Positions 44,552 to 54,297 of a stretch of 64,000 bases of DNA are shown here, piece by piece; positions within the stretch are counted from its first letter, which is position 1; every line of letters begins with the position of its first letter. Under the pieces are notes generated by a model. It was not told where the DNA came from, made no database searches, and saw only the letters and a program-made list of their open reading frames with translations. The translations under genes were made by a program, and so were the position numbers. The stretch comes from Novipirellula artificiosorum (GTDB lineage: Bacteria; Planctomycetota; Planctomycetia; Pirellulales; Pirellulaceae): assembly GCF_007860135.1 (NCBI RefSeq), contig NZ_SJPV01000016.1, positions 1-64,000 on the forward strand. The letters are read 5' to 3'.

Positions 44552-46716
44552 GTGAATTGCGGTTGCGGCATGATTTGAGTTGGCGAAAGATCTCGATGGG
44601 CAAACACAGCGTCTGGGTTGTCCGCGATCCTTTGGCCAGCGACTACTTCTATGTCAACGATCAAGAGCGATCCATCCTACAACTCCTTGATGGCAGTCGG
44701 TCGATCGAACAGGTCGTCCGTGCATGCGCCAAGCAGTTTGCTCCCGAACATGTGTCTGCCGAATCGATCCTAAGGTTCTTGGCGGATGTGCATCGAGGTG
44801 GCATGCTTTTCGATTGCACGCAGCCCACTGCGGTGACCTGCGATCCAGTCGATGGCGGCGTGTTACCAAAATCGCGTTGGTGGCAGCAACCCTTTGCGAT
44901 CCGCTTCCCCGGTGTCGCAGTGGATCGTTGGCTCGACCCACTGGTTCCGCTGCTGCAGAGGACGGCTCGGTGGCCGTTGCTGGTAGCATGCTGCGTCTTG
45001 ATTTTCGCTGCAGCACTTCTCGGCTTGGTCCATTTTGACTCGATCGCCACGCATGTCGCTGCGGTTGCTTCGCGAAACCTCACGCAAACGGCCATCCTAC
45101 TACTGATCGTCCTGTCGCTGACCAAAGTGGTTCACGAATTGGCACATGCGTTAAGCTGTCGATACTTTGGTGCGGAGTGCCGACAAATTGGATGCATGTT
45201 ATTGTTTGGAATGCCAACACTCTACTGCGACGTTTCGGATGCTTGGCGATTGCCCCAGCGGTATCAACGCATTGCCGTCTCCGCCGCAGGCATGGCCGCC
45301 GAACTGCTGATCGCAGCGATTGCGACGTTTGCTTGGTTAGCACTCGCCGACTCAACGACTCGTGATCTGTGCGTCACGGTCATGGTCGTTTGCTCGATCA
45401 GCACCCTTCTTTTTAACGGCAACCCGCTGCTGCGGTACGACGGCTACTACATTCTTTCCGACCTGATGGGAATTCCCAACTTGGCGAGCGAAGCAACCTC
45501 GGCGGTACGAAAAACGCTTCGCCAACTGCTTTGGGGCGAAGCCGATTTCGATGTCGGCAACGGATTGGAGCCGAAAAAGATGAAATGGTTCTTCCATGGA
45601 TACTGGCTTTGCAGCGGCTTGTACAGGATGTTTGTCTACACGGCGATCTCGCTTTTTGTTTACCAAGCAGCTCAGGAAGCAAGACTTTCACTCGTCTTTG
45701 CCCTCCTCATCTGTACCATCGCCTGTATCGCGATGCGGAACCCCTTGCGATCCCTGCTCGCGTTACCGAATCAACACCGGTCGACGCCAACGACCCTGTT
45801 GCGTCGGCCAATCGTCGTGACACTCGCCGCACTCTCCGTTTTGGCGTTGGCTCTCGTGATTCCCTTGCCTCATCACGTTTCGGGACCCGCGATCGTCATG
45901 CCTGCGGATTCGCTACACGTTTTCGTGACGATGCCTGGTAGGATCACGCATGCGGTAACCTCAGGCGATCGGGTGATAGCGGGTCAAACGATTGCCGAAC
46001 TTGACGACCCCGCGTTGCGTTTGCAGCGACTACAAATCGAAGCCGACTTGCACAAACGCCGAGTGGAGTTGAAGGGTTTGCAAAGCCGGAGACCCGCGGA
46101 TACGAAAACGATGTCTCAAATTCCGGTGATCATGGAGGTGATCGAGCAGCTCGAAGCACGTTTGCGGATGCTGGACGAGAAGTTGGATCGGCTAACGATC
46201 ACCGCTCCAACGAGTGGCCGTGTCGATACCGCCGGAATCCGCAACCGCAAAGTTAACGACGCGCGCATCATCCAGACTTGGGCCGGAAGCCCGCTTGACG
46301 GAGAAAATCGCGGCGCCTGGCTGGAAACCGGGACAACCCTGTGTACGATCGGCTCCGCCAATCGGTACGAAGCGATGGTGCTGTTGGAACAACCCGAGAT
46401 TCAATTCGTCGAGGTCGGGCAGTCGGTAAGCATACACCTACCAAACCGAGGGCGAGGATCGACGACAGGACAGGTGACGGAGGTCGCGGCTTCCCCAATT
46501 GATGAACTGCCGATCGAGTTGACTTCGCGGGGGTTGATCGTTTCGAACGATTCGGCAGGCCAAACGTTCGCAGGTTCCTTCTTTCAAGTTCGGATTGCCA
46601 TCGACGTCGATGATCTGCCGATTGCGATCGGCTCGACCGGTAACGCATCCATCGACACCGCACGCAGGTCCCTGTTTGCTCGAATCTGCGAATGGATTAG
46701 GCACTCCATGCGATAA
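44548..46716 (+). CDS. PqqD-like/M50 metallopeptidase/HlyD fusion membrane protein
   Basis: 722 residues in three parts. Residues about 1-95 resemble a PqqD-type peptide-binding winged helix (VVRDPLASDYFYVNDQERSILQLLDGSRSIEQVV). The middle is a polytopic M50 site-2-protease-like domain with HELAH at 196-200 and the third zinc ligand in NPLLRYDGYYILSD. The C-terminal periplasmic part (after about 450) has a HlyD lipoyl motif (VFVTMPGRITHAVTSGDRVIAGQTIAELDD), a coiled coil and a beta domain. Related M50-HlyD proteins occur in exporter-like loci of unknown substrate. Zinc ligands are intact, so proteolysis is plausible. No ABC ATPase is adjacent. Confidence 0.85.
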   Translation: MSELRLRHDLSWRKISMGKHSVWVVRDPLASDYFYVNDQERSILQLLDGSRSIEQVVRACAKQFAPEHVSAESILRFLADVHRGGMLFDCTQPTAVTCDPVDGGVLPKSRWWQQPFAIRFPGVAVDRWLDPLVPLLQRTARWPLLVACCVLIFAAALLGLVHFDSIATHVAAVASRNLTQTAILLLIVLSLTKVVHELAHALSCRYFGAECRQIGCMLLFGMPTLYCDVSDAWRLPQRYQRIAVSAAGMAAELLIAAIATFAWLALADSTTRDLCVTVMVVCSISTLLFNGNPLLRYDGYYILSDLMGIPNLASEATSAVRKTLRQLLWGEADFDVGNGLEPKKMKWFFHGYWLCSGLYRMFVYTAISLFVYQAAQEARLSLVFALLICTIACIAMRNPLRSLLALPNQHRSTPTTLLRRPIVVTLAALSVLALALVIPLPHHVSGPAIVMPADSLHVFVTMPGRITHAVTSGDRVIAGQTIAELDDPALRLQRLQIEADLHKRRVELKGLQSRRPADTKTMSQIPVIMEVIEQLEARLRMLDEKLDRLTITAPTSGRVDTAGIRNRKVNDARIIQTWAGSPLDGENRGAWLETGTTLCTIGSANRYEAMVLLEQPEIQFVEVGQSVSIHLPNRGRGSTTGQVTEVAASPIDELPIELTSRGLIVSNDSAGQTFAGSFFQVRIAIDVDDLPIAIGSTGNASIDTARRSLFARICEWIRHSMR

Positions 46717-46859
46717 CTTGAATCACAAGCTTCCGTGAAACGTGACGCGCCAATCTCGCGGAAACTCGATCTGCCAAACCTGCGGAAATGGTCCAAAACG
46801 TGTCTGCAAGCTGGACGGTCTGGTAGAATTCTAGCGAGAGTTTGTGAATCATTCTGTTC

Positions 46860-49472
46860 GTGAGGGCTACGACGTTGACCTTTCTAAATCCGTTCTCGAT
46901 GAAATCGATGGCATGGCCCTTGCTGCTGATTGCGTTGGGCTCCATCAATGGATTGCTCTTCGCCAGTGATCTGGACACCGCTGAACAGCTTTTTCGTGAG
47001 GGCAAGTACACGGAATCCGAGGTGGCGTCAGCCGCTCAAGTCGAGCTGGGCATCTGGAATGAGCGTTGGACCCGCGTGCTGATGCGATGCCAACTTGTCC
47101 AAGGAAAGTATGCGGAAGCGCTGGCGGTATACGAAAACGCTGTCAAACGCTATCCGACCAGTGTGACACTGCGGATGATGGGCATCGACGCGCTTCGTCA
47201 CAGCGGTGGCACGCCGGAACAAATCGAATTGGAAAATGCTCGAACCTTTCAACTGCTTCAAAGCTCGACGCTTCGCTATGCGAGCCGAGACAACCTCATC
47301 GCGGCCGGTCGGTACTTCACGGCACAAGGTGAAGACGCTCGCGACATTTTGGAGTTATTCTACGACCGCGTTCGTGACTCCGATCCCAATTATCTCGAAG
47401 CCTACATAGCCACGGCCGAGTTGGCGCTTGAGAAAGGGGATTTCAAAGTCGCGGGCGATACGTTGCAGGCGGCCGAGCGTGTCGATGCTTCGGATCCGCG
47501 AACCGCCTATCTGCTGGCCCGCTCCTTCGAGTCGTCCGATAGCTCGATCGCGGACGCATCGCTGAAACGTGCGTTGTCCATCAATCCAAACCATGTTCCG
47601 AGCTTGTTGTTCCAAGCGGAATCCGCAATCGATCGCGAGCAGTACGAGGCTGCCGAGCGTTCGATTTCCGCGGTGCTCAAGATCAACGCCAAGCAACCCG
47701 AGGCATGGGCGCTTCGCGCCGTGATCGCACATCTCCGTGGAGAATATGACCAAGAAAAGGAACTGCGATCCAAGGCGTTGGAGACATGGAACCGCAATCC
47801 TCAGGTCGATTCACTGATCGGTGTCAAGCTTTCACAAAAGTACCGATTTGCGGAAGGAGCCGAGTACCAGCGCCGCGCGCTGACGATGGACCCCGGCTAC
47901 TTGCCGGCTCAATTCCAACTCGCCCAAGATCTGTTACGGCTTGGAGAGAACGACATAGGGTGGCAAATGGCCAGCGGTGTTGCCGAATCCGACCCGTACA
48001 ACGTGGTCGCCCACAACCTGACAACGCTCAAAGACCGATTGAACGGTTTTAGCGTGTTAGAAACAGAGGACATGATTGTTCGAATGGATCCCGACGAAGC
48101 ACGGATCTATGGCGGCGCCGTGATGGAGTTGCTTCGCGAAGCGCGAAGCGTGTTATGCCAAAAGTATGAAATCCAGCCCGATGCACCGATTGCGGTTGAG
48201 ATCTTCCCAGAACAAAACGATTTCGCCATTCGCACTTTCGGGCTTCCCGGAGGTGACGGGTACCTGGGTGTTTGTTTTGGTCGAGTGATCACCGCCAATA
48301 GTCCGGCCAGCCAAGGGGAACGCCCCTCTAATTGGAAGAGTGTCTTGTGGCATGAGTTCTGTCACGTCGTCACCCTCGAAAAAACCAAGAACCGAATGCC
48401 TCGGTGGCTGAGCGAGGGCATTTCTGTCTACGAAGAACGAGCCCATGACGCATCCTGGGGTGAGTCGATGACGCCAACCTATCGCAAGATGATGCTTGGC
48501 GATGAGTTGACACCTGTCAGCCAGTTGAGCGGCGCCTTTCTCAGCCCAAAGTCGCCGATGCACTTGCAGTTCGCTTACTATGAATCGTCGCTCGTCGTGG
48601 AGTTCATCATTGAAAAGTATGGCATTGAAGCTTTAAGGAAGATCCTCGTTGACCTGGGCGATGGAATGGATATCAAAGATGCACTCGGTCGCAATGTGGG
48701 CTCAACCGCCAAATTGGACAGCGAGTTTGCCGAGCACGCGAAGACTTTGGCGAATGCCTTCGGTGCAAAAGCAGATTGGTCACGCGATGGATTCCCAGAA
48801 CGGCCTTCGCAGCAGCAACTGACCGATTGGCTCAAGACCCATCCACACAACTACTGGGCACTCACCACGGCTGCCGAAATGGCGATCGCGGCCAAACAGT
48901 ACGAATTGGCGGCTGACTACTTGAAACAACTCGATGAACTGGGAACGTTCACTGGCGAACAAAACGGCCCCTTGGAACGGTTGTCGATCGTCTACAGGCA
49001 ACTTGGCCAAGTTGATGCGGAACGGAATACGCTCTCGCGAATCATCAATCATTCAAGCGATGCACTCCCCTCGCTGAATCGTTTGATTGAATTGTCAAAG
49101 GCATCAAAGGATTGGAAGCAAGTCGCCAATTACTCGGATCAAGTGCTAGCGATTCAGCCGCTTCTTCCTGGCGGTCACCAATCACTTGCAGAAGCCGCCG
49201 AACAATTGGACCAGCCCGCTCGGGCTATCAACCCCTTAACCGCTCTGACCTACATGCAACCGGTGGATCCGGCGGGACTGCATTATCGACTCGCCAAAGC
49301 ACTTGCCGATTCCGACCAATCGGATCAAGCAAAACACCATGTTTTGATTGCACTCGACGAGGCACCCCGCTACCGCGACGCACACCAATTGCTGTTGCAA
49401 TTGGTCCACCCCGATGAAACACCCTCAGAACCACTCTCCGCCGGGATGGCCACCGACAAGGACACCCAATGA
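46860..49472 (+). CDS. TPR protein with gluzincin (MA-clan) metallopeptidase domain
   Basis: 870 residues. A signal peptide (MAWPLLLIALGSINGLLFA) is followed by about 400 residues of TPR-like repeats, then a peptidase domain with WHEFCHVVTLEKTKNRMPRWLSEGISVYEE: HExxH at 498-502 and the downstream glutamate in WLSEG. More TPRs fill the C-terminal third. GTG at 46860 is used; ATG at 46899 would start just before the hydrophobic core. It is likely a periplasmic zinc protease or scaffold. The stop overlaps the DUF4159 gene start as ATGA. It could belong to the preceding export locus (143-base gap), but that is not shown. Confidence 0.85.
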   Translation: MRATTLTFLNPFSMKSMAWPLLLIALGSINGLLFASDLDTAEQLFREGKYTESEVASAAQVELGIWNERWTRVLMRCQLVQGKYAEALAVYENAVKRYPTSVTLRMMGIDALRHSGGTPEQIELENARTFQLLQSSTLRYASRDNLIAAGRYFTAQGEDARDILELFYDRVRDSDPNYLEAYIATAELALEKGDFKVAGDTLQAAERVDASDPRTAYLLARSFESSDSSIADASLKRALSINPNHVPSLLFQAESAIDREQYEAAERSISAVLKINAKQPEAWALRAVIAHLRGEYDQEKELRSKALETWNRNPQVDSLIGVKLSQKYRFAEGAEYQRRALTMDPGYLPAQFQLAQDLLRLGENDIGWQMASGVAESDPYNVVAHNLTTLKDRLNGFSVLETEDMIVRMDPDEARIYGGAVMELLREARSVLCQKYEIQPDAPIAVEIFPEQNDFAIRTFGLPGGDGYLGVCFGRVITANSPASQGERPSNWKSVLWHEFCHVVTLEKTKNRMPRWLSEGISVYEERAHDASWGESMTPTYRKMMLGDELTPVSQLSGAFLSPKSPMHLQFAYYESSLVVEFIIEKYGIEALRKILVDLGDGMDIKDALGRNVGSTAKLDSEFAEHAKTLANAFGAKADWSRDGFPERPSQQQLTDWLKTHPHNYWALTTAAEMAIAAKQYELAADYLKQLDELGTFTGEQNGPLERLSIVYRQLGQVDAERNTLSRIINHSSDALPSLNRLIELSKASKDWKQVANYSDQVLAIQPLLPGGHQSLAEAAEQLDQPARAINPLTALTYMQPVDPAGLHYRLAKALADSDQSDQAKHHVLIALDEAPRYRDAHQLLLQLVHPDETPSEPLSAGMATDKDTQ

Positions 49473-50311
49473 CCCGATACCGTACCCTCGCTTTCGCATC
49501 TCTTTTGATTGGTTTGGCTGGCGTCACATTGGCTCAGCGAGGTCGCTGGTGGTCAAACCAAGGCATACAAACCGGTCGAGGAGGGGTTCCCGAATGGGAA
49601 GTCGACAAGAACTTCCCCGGCGATTTATTCACTTTTGTGCGAATCAAGTACGATTCGTACGGGGGCCGCGGCGGTGGCGGTGGTTGGGCAACCGATTACC
49701 GAGACAGCGACTTGAATTTCTCGTTACGACTGCAACAACTGACATCGTTGAAGGTCAATCCAGACCCGATCGTATTGGAACTCACGGATGAAACCTTGTT
49801 TGATTATCCGTTTATCTACATCATCGAACCGGGGAGTTTGGTCTTTCGCGAAGCCGAAGTCGAGGCGTTGCGGCAATACTGCATGAACGGCGGCTTCCTG
49901 ATGGTGGATGACTTTTGGGGTGACACACAATACGAGAACATGCGTCGCGAACTCAAACGTGTTTTCCCCGATCGTGATCCATTCGAGGTGCCGCTGTCTC
50001 ACGAAATTTTCAATAATGTCTATATCATGGACGAAAAACCACAAGTCCCCGCGCTCAATGCGGCGCGACGCGGCCGCGATGGACGAGTCGGATCATGGGA
50101 ATGGTCGTCGGATGGCAGTGACACGAGCACACCGCATTATCGCGGCATCACCGATGACGAGGGACGATTGATGGTTTTCATCTGCCACAACACCGACCTG
50201 GGGGATGGCTGGGAAAAAGAAGGCGAAAACCAGTGGTACTTCGAAGAGTTTTCGGTCAAGAAGGCCTACCCGATGGGGATTAACATCGTGACCTATGCCA
50301 TGACGCACTAG
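49469..50311 (+). CDS. DUF4159 protein
   Basis: 280 residues. A signal peptide (ASLLIGLAGVTLAQ) is followed by a basic/Gly segment. The DUF4159 domain includes WEVDKNFPGDLFTFVRIKYDS, YPFIYIIEPG, GGFLMVDDFWGDTQYENM and LSHEIFNNVY. The family is periplasmic with a Rossmann-like or glutamine-amidotransferase-like fold and unknown function, often near MoxR/DUF58 genes. Here it is coupled to the TPR peptidase instead. Confidence 0.88.
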   Translation: MTRYRTLAFASLLIGLAGVTLAQRGRWWSNQGIQTGRGGVPEWEVDKNFPGDLFTFVRIKYDSYGGRGGGGGWATDYRDSDLNFSLRLQQLTSLKVNPDPIVLELTDETLFDYPFIYIIEPGSLVFREAEVEALRQYCMNGGFLMVDDFWGDTQYENMRRELKRVFPDRDPFEVPLSHEIFNNVYIMDEKPQVPALNAARRGRDGRVGSWEWSSDGSDTSTPHYRGITDDEGRLMVFICHNTDLGDGWEKEGENQWYFEEFSVKKAYPMGINIVTYAMTH

Positions 50312-50392
50312 GATTTCCTCGCCTGAGGAGGAAATTGTAACCTAGGTTTTGGCGGAGCATTCGCAATCCGTTCACACCTAAGTTTCAATTCC

Positions 50393-51988
50393 ATGGGTTA
50401 TTCCGGTTATAACAGTACACGTCCGCGCTCGGTGTTGGTGATCCTTGGCGGCTTGATTGCTTGGGCATCGCTTGCCGGCGGAGTCATGATCGCCGCGCCC
50501 GAGTACCATCGCGCCATGACGATGTCGGCTGAACCGACCGAAATGACATGGCAACAGCTCGTTGACGAGGGCATCGGCAAAAGCAACTACATCCAATTGG
50601 TCGACGTCCAACTGAGCGGAAAGAATCCGTTCGATGTCTATGGTCAAATGTTGACGGAACTTGAGCAACATGGACTCGAGGGTACGGAGCAACACCTTCT
50701 TGATGTCGCGACGGAATCGGGCGTCTTCGAAGAAATCGCGTGTGCCGCGATGGAACCTGTAAAGGTTTACCCCAAAGGGGCCGATCCGATGACCGTTCCG
50801 ATGCGAGTGGTTGTCCCACAACACCGCCGAGCGATGACGGATGCGCAGCAGCAAGTCCGAGAATCCGGAACGTTGACAGGACGGTTCACGTTGTCGGAGT
50901 GCAACAGCATGGGCGAGCGATGCGAACCTCGATACGAATTCGAATCCGTCGAGACCGTGCTGCCACTCCATCAAGCTCGTCAATACTTTTGGCTTGCCTT
51001 CATCGGCGTCGCCGTCGGTCTTGTGATCTGCGGTGCAGGCGGACCTTCGATCTACTGCTGCTTTTTCTTCCAGGGCCCATCCCTGCTCAGCTTGTTGGGC
51101 TACCCGCTTCGCTATCGACGCGGAAAATCGTTGACGCGAGTCGTTTACATCATGATTGGATGCAGTCTGATCAGTTATGGGTATCAAATCGGAATCGTCG
51201 AAGGCCATTTTGGTCGTGCGGATGGTGTGTTGTACAACGTCGCACTTGGTTTTCTGTGCAGCTCGGTGGGAACGGCGGCAATCCTGGGTGGCGTGACAAA
51301 CTTCATCACTGGCCGTCTCCATTTTTCCTTCGAACCGACTCAAAACACGGTGCAACAACCCAAACTTACGTACGAACAGCTTTGCTCGGTGGCACCGCCT
51401 GAGATCAAGAAGCCTCGAGCTTATCGTGATCGCAAACTGGTTGAATCGGACGCGGTCAGCCTGAGCAGTCCATTGCAAGCGGTCGCCAACGGCCTTGCCG
51501 ACGTTGGGTTTAGCGAACCGCATCCGGTGGCCTGGCAAGAGGACACGAAGTCGATCTGTCCCGTTCTGCTGCAACTCGGTTGCCGCGACATGGTCGTCGT
51601 CGATGCGGAGGAAGTCCATGGCGATCTACAAGTCCGAATGGTCAGCGTACTGCAGGATGGTCTTACGATCATAACGCTATCCGCTAACCTGCGCGTTGAC
51701 AGCGATACCCGGTTCGGGTCCAACGGATTGTATTTGGTCAGCGAAAGCAACCATGCCGTCAAGATGCTCTCCGCACATCTAGAAAAAACGATCAGCAGTG
51801 CAGAAAAACGCGATACCGTCGTGGTCGAGTTGCAACCGACGGAAGTCATCGACGTCAGCCAACTTGGACGCCGCGTCCTGACCGAAATCCGCTCGCTATA
51901 CGGCGAAGAATCGATCGAGGTCGGCCCGAGTCGCTATGGTCGCTTCCGTTTCCCTGCGGTCTCTGTCCCGATGCTGATGAACGCCTAA
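50393..51988 (+). CDS. Unrecognised membrane protein (531 aa)
   Basis: No family recognised. N-terminal membrane helix (about 13-34), a hydrophilic, probably extracytoplasmic stretch (35-195), then three or four hydrophobic segments (about 200-225, 243-262, 280-305), and a C-terminal soluble domain (about 320-531) with beta-rich sequence such as QLGCRDMVVVDAEEVHGDLQVRMVSV and a V-V-V-E-L segment. It may span the membrane four times with both ends inside. It follows the DUF4159 gene by 81 bases and converges on the next gene with 2 bases between the stops. Confidence 0.7.
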   Translation: MGYSGYNSTRPRSVLVILGGLIAWASLAGGVMIAAPEYHRAMTMSAEPTEMTWQQLVDEGIGKSNYIQLVDVQLSGKNPFDVYGQMLTELEQHGLEGTEQHLLDVATESGVFEEIACAAMEPVKVYPKGADPMTVPMRVVVPQHRRAMTDAQQQVRESGTLTGRFTLSECNSMGERCEPRYEFESVETVLPLHQARQYFWLAFIGVAVGLVICGAGGPSIYCCFFFQGPSLLSLLGYPLRYRRGKSLTRVVYIMIGCSLISYGYQIGIVEGHFGRADGVLYNVALGFLCSSVGTAAILGGVTNFITGRLHFSFEPTQNTVQQPKLTYEQLCSVAPPEIKKPRAYRDRKLVESDAVSLSSPLQAVANGLADVGFSEPHPVAWQEDTKSICPVLLQLGCRDMVVVDAEEVHGDLQVRMVSVLQDGLTIITLSANLRVDSDTRFGSNGLYLVSESNHAVKMLSAHLEKTISSAEKRDTVVVELQPTEVIDVSQLGRRVLTEIRSLYGEESIEVGPSRYGRFRFPAVSVPMLMNA

Positions 51989-51990
51989 CG

Positions 51991-54000
51991 CTACGTCGCT
52001 GCACGTCTCACGATCGCCTTCCGATTGACACAGCACCACCCGCAACCACGCAGCCAAGACAAGGCCAACAACATCGTCCCACCGATCAACATCGATCCGT
52101 AGAGCGAGACGGGCAATACCAGCCACCAATAGCCGATCAAACCGCCCCAGCCAAACATCTCGACTGCAAAAAAACCGTTGAACACGAAGGTCGCAATCAT
52201 GGCGGGTAAAATGGATGCGAATGCCAAACGGTAGTTCGTCTTCTCGTGACGCAGCGTGGCCACCATCACTCCGATACAGACCAGGGACATCAACGTACCG
52301 GTTGCCCCAAAGAACAGAATTCCAACCATCACGCCGGGAACGTCAGCCGCTCCGAATACAGCAAAGCTGAATGCGGCAATCACGGTCAACTCGATGATGG
52401 ACCGAATCCCCATCGGAGGCATGGGTTCAACCGATTCTCGCAGATGTGACAATGTCCAAGGAGTCCAAAACTGAACGACCACTGCCACAAAACCCGAACC
52501 CAACAATTGGGAAAACAACCCGGCCGAATAGCCTTCGACGAAATCCCCGTCGATGTTGCCATCAACCACCAGATTCAGAAGAACGACAAATAAGACGCTG
52601 CCGGGGAGAATCATACACACCGCGATCCCAAATCGGACCAACACCGACCCATACCAAAACATGGGCGTCACCACCATGATCGCAAACAACATCAACGGAG
52701 GTATCGCGATGGTTTGATAGATCAAGCTGATCATCGTAAAGGTAGGTTGCTGGTCAAAGTAGACCTCCACGATCTTCATCACGATGCTGGTTACGAAACA
52801 GACACCGCAAAGACCAGCCGCCAAACCGACGAGACCCAACATAAAACTTGCGGACGAGAGCGATCGGTGCTCGGCCAGCTCCAAGCTTTGCAAAACCCAT
52901 GCGTCTTGATTGGCTGGCGAATCGTCCAAGCGACTGTCTTGGAAAAGGCCCTCAAACGCAAGTGGATTGCTCGTATCCATGCCCCTTTCGGATTCGCGTT
53001 GTTTGCGAAGCACCTCGGGTGTGTAGCAAAACGCTCCGATTGGATACACCACGTTGGCGTCGTCCTTACGACTGAAAAAATACCAACCGCAACCGCGAAG
53101 CCACTCGGTGCATACCCAGATCCCGACCAGCATCATCACCGCGCCATAAACCGACAAGAGGACAATGTAAGGTTGTTTCTGTTGAAGGTTATTTGTTCCG
53201 TACTCGTCGATGGCCGCAAGCGTATTGGCGAGGTACGAAACGACCAAACACAACAAAACGACGACGACCATCGGGCGATAGGTACTTTTCGATCGGCGTA
53301 GCAGCGTTGCCATCGAGGCAACCGTGATCAACGCGAGCACCATCGAGACGATCGACGAGTAGGCCGCAACATCCAAGACATCGGCAACGCGAACCGACGC
53401 AACGATCGCAAACACGAACGCCGAAATCCCCGTCAATTCAATGATCGAACGAATGTCCAGCGGTCGAATCGGATCCTCATGCCCACGAAACTCGGACAGC
53501 GACCACGGCGTCCACCACTGAAGCATTAGCGCGATCGCGCCGCCTACGATCAATTGAACGACCACCGTCATCAAAGCAATTTGTGGAAACAGAGGATCGT
53601 AGAATTTCCAATAAAACATCACCACGAATGCGAAGGTCGCAGGAATCAGCCCCGAGGCAACGGCGGCGAAGCGAACCAGAATCGATCCGTGCCACAACAT
53701 CGCAGCGATGACAAAGAACGACAGCAGCATCACCAGCGGGCAAGCAACGGTTTGAAACAACGCTGCGCGAACTTCGTAGCCAACACTCCGTGGCAACATC
53801 GAGTCGATTGCATGAGCCAGCCCAGGGAAGACCGCCGCTACCACGATCAGCGCCGCACCAAGCCCACCGAGCCCCAGCAGAAAACTCTTCGGCCCGACAC
53901 GCGGATCCACCGGCGGATCGGTGATCCGTAGCACCCAAGCGTCGGGTGGCACGTGGTCCTCCGGCATCGAAAAGTTTCGCAGCAACGCTTCTTGGCTCAT
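51991..54000 (-). CDS. Polytopic membrane protein made of two homologous halves (669 aa)
   Basis: No family recognised. About fourteen hydrophobic segments fall into two repeats of about 300 residues. Each half begins near DAWVL, has WTPW(S/T)LS followed by IRSIIELT and AF-FA-(V/I), and ends with WLRGCGW then three or four residues and RK. Between the halves (about 310-365) lies a cytosolic linker with IGAFCYTPEVLRKQRESERG. An ATG at 54000 is chosen; a TTG at 54018 is the alternative. It converges on the preceding gene. Gene duplication and fusion is seen directly in the sequence; transport function is only a guess. Confidence 0.75.
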   Translation of the reverse strand: MSQEALLRNFSMPEDHVPPDAWVLRITDPPVDPRVGPKSFLLGLGGLGAALIVVAAVFPGLAHAIDSMLPRSVGYEVRAALFQTVACPLVMLLSFFVIAAMLWHGSILVRFAAVASGLIPATFAFVVMFYWKFYDPLFPQIALMTVVVQLIVGGAIALMLQWWTPWSLSEFRGHEDPIRPLDIRSIIELTGISAFVFAIVASVRVADVLDVAAYSSIVSMVLALITVASMATLLRRSKSTYRPMVVVVLLCLVVSYLANTLAAIDEYGTNNLQQKQPYIVLLSVYGAVMMLVGIWVCTEWLRGCGWYFFSRKDDANVVYPIGAFCYTPEVLRKQRESERGMDTSNPLAFEGLFQDSRLDDSPANQDAWVLQSLELAEHRSLSSASFMLGLVGLAAGLCGVCFVTSIVMKIVEVYFDQQPTFTMISLIYQTIAIPPLMLFAIMVVTPMFWYGSVLVRFGIAVCMILPGSVLFVVLLNLVVDGNIDGDFVEGYSAGLFSQLLGSGFVAVVVQFWTPWTLSHLRESVEPMPPMGIRSIIELTVIAAFSFAVFGAADVPGVMVGILFFGATGTLMSLVCIGVMVATLRHEKTNYRLAFASILPAMIATFVFNGFFAVEMFGWGGLIGYWWLVLPVSLYGSMLIGGTMLLALSWLRGCGWCCVNRKAIVRRAAT

Positions 54001-54297
54001 CAAGGTTCCGTTTTTCAAGAGAAACGATTTGCGGGCTTGATTGCCGCTTTGCTGTTTCCGTCGTGGCCGATTCTAACAAGACTCACGGGTTAACGGGGGC
54101 AATCCGCTCCATCGACTCGATAGCGGGGCGCTTACCATTCTAGAGCAAGGCATTCAGACGGTGTGCGACGTTGACACAGATCACCCTCAAACTATAGTTC
54201 GACACTCGACTCTGGGCAGTCGCTGACCGGAACAGCCTGCCATGCTGCTCGCAAACGTCGTTTGCTTCTTATCGCTTTTCCAGAACGCCCAACCCTC
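54001..54297. other. Divergent intergenic region before the SulP gene
   Basis: About 300 bases between the duplicated membrane protein (minus) and the SulP gene (plus). It must contain promoters for both; no strong box, hairpin or small gene was seen. Confidence 0.4.

Noticed and set aside
39308..46716. Classical type I secretion system
   Set aside because: There is no ABC transporter ATPase or RTX-type substrate gene in the locus, so the standard label does not apply.
50378..51619. 413-codon minus-strand open frame
   Set aside because: Antisense to the 531-residue membrane protein gene; the composition is that of an antisense shadow and the sense frame has membrane helices.
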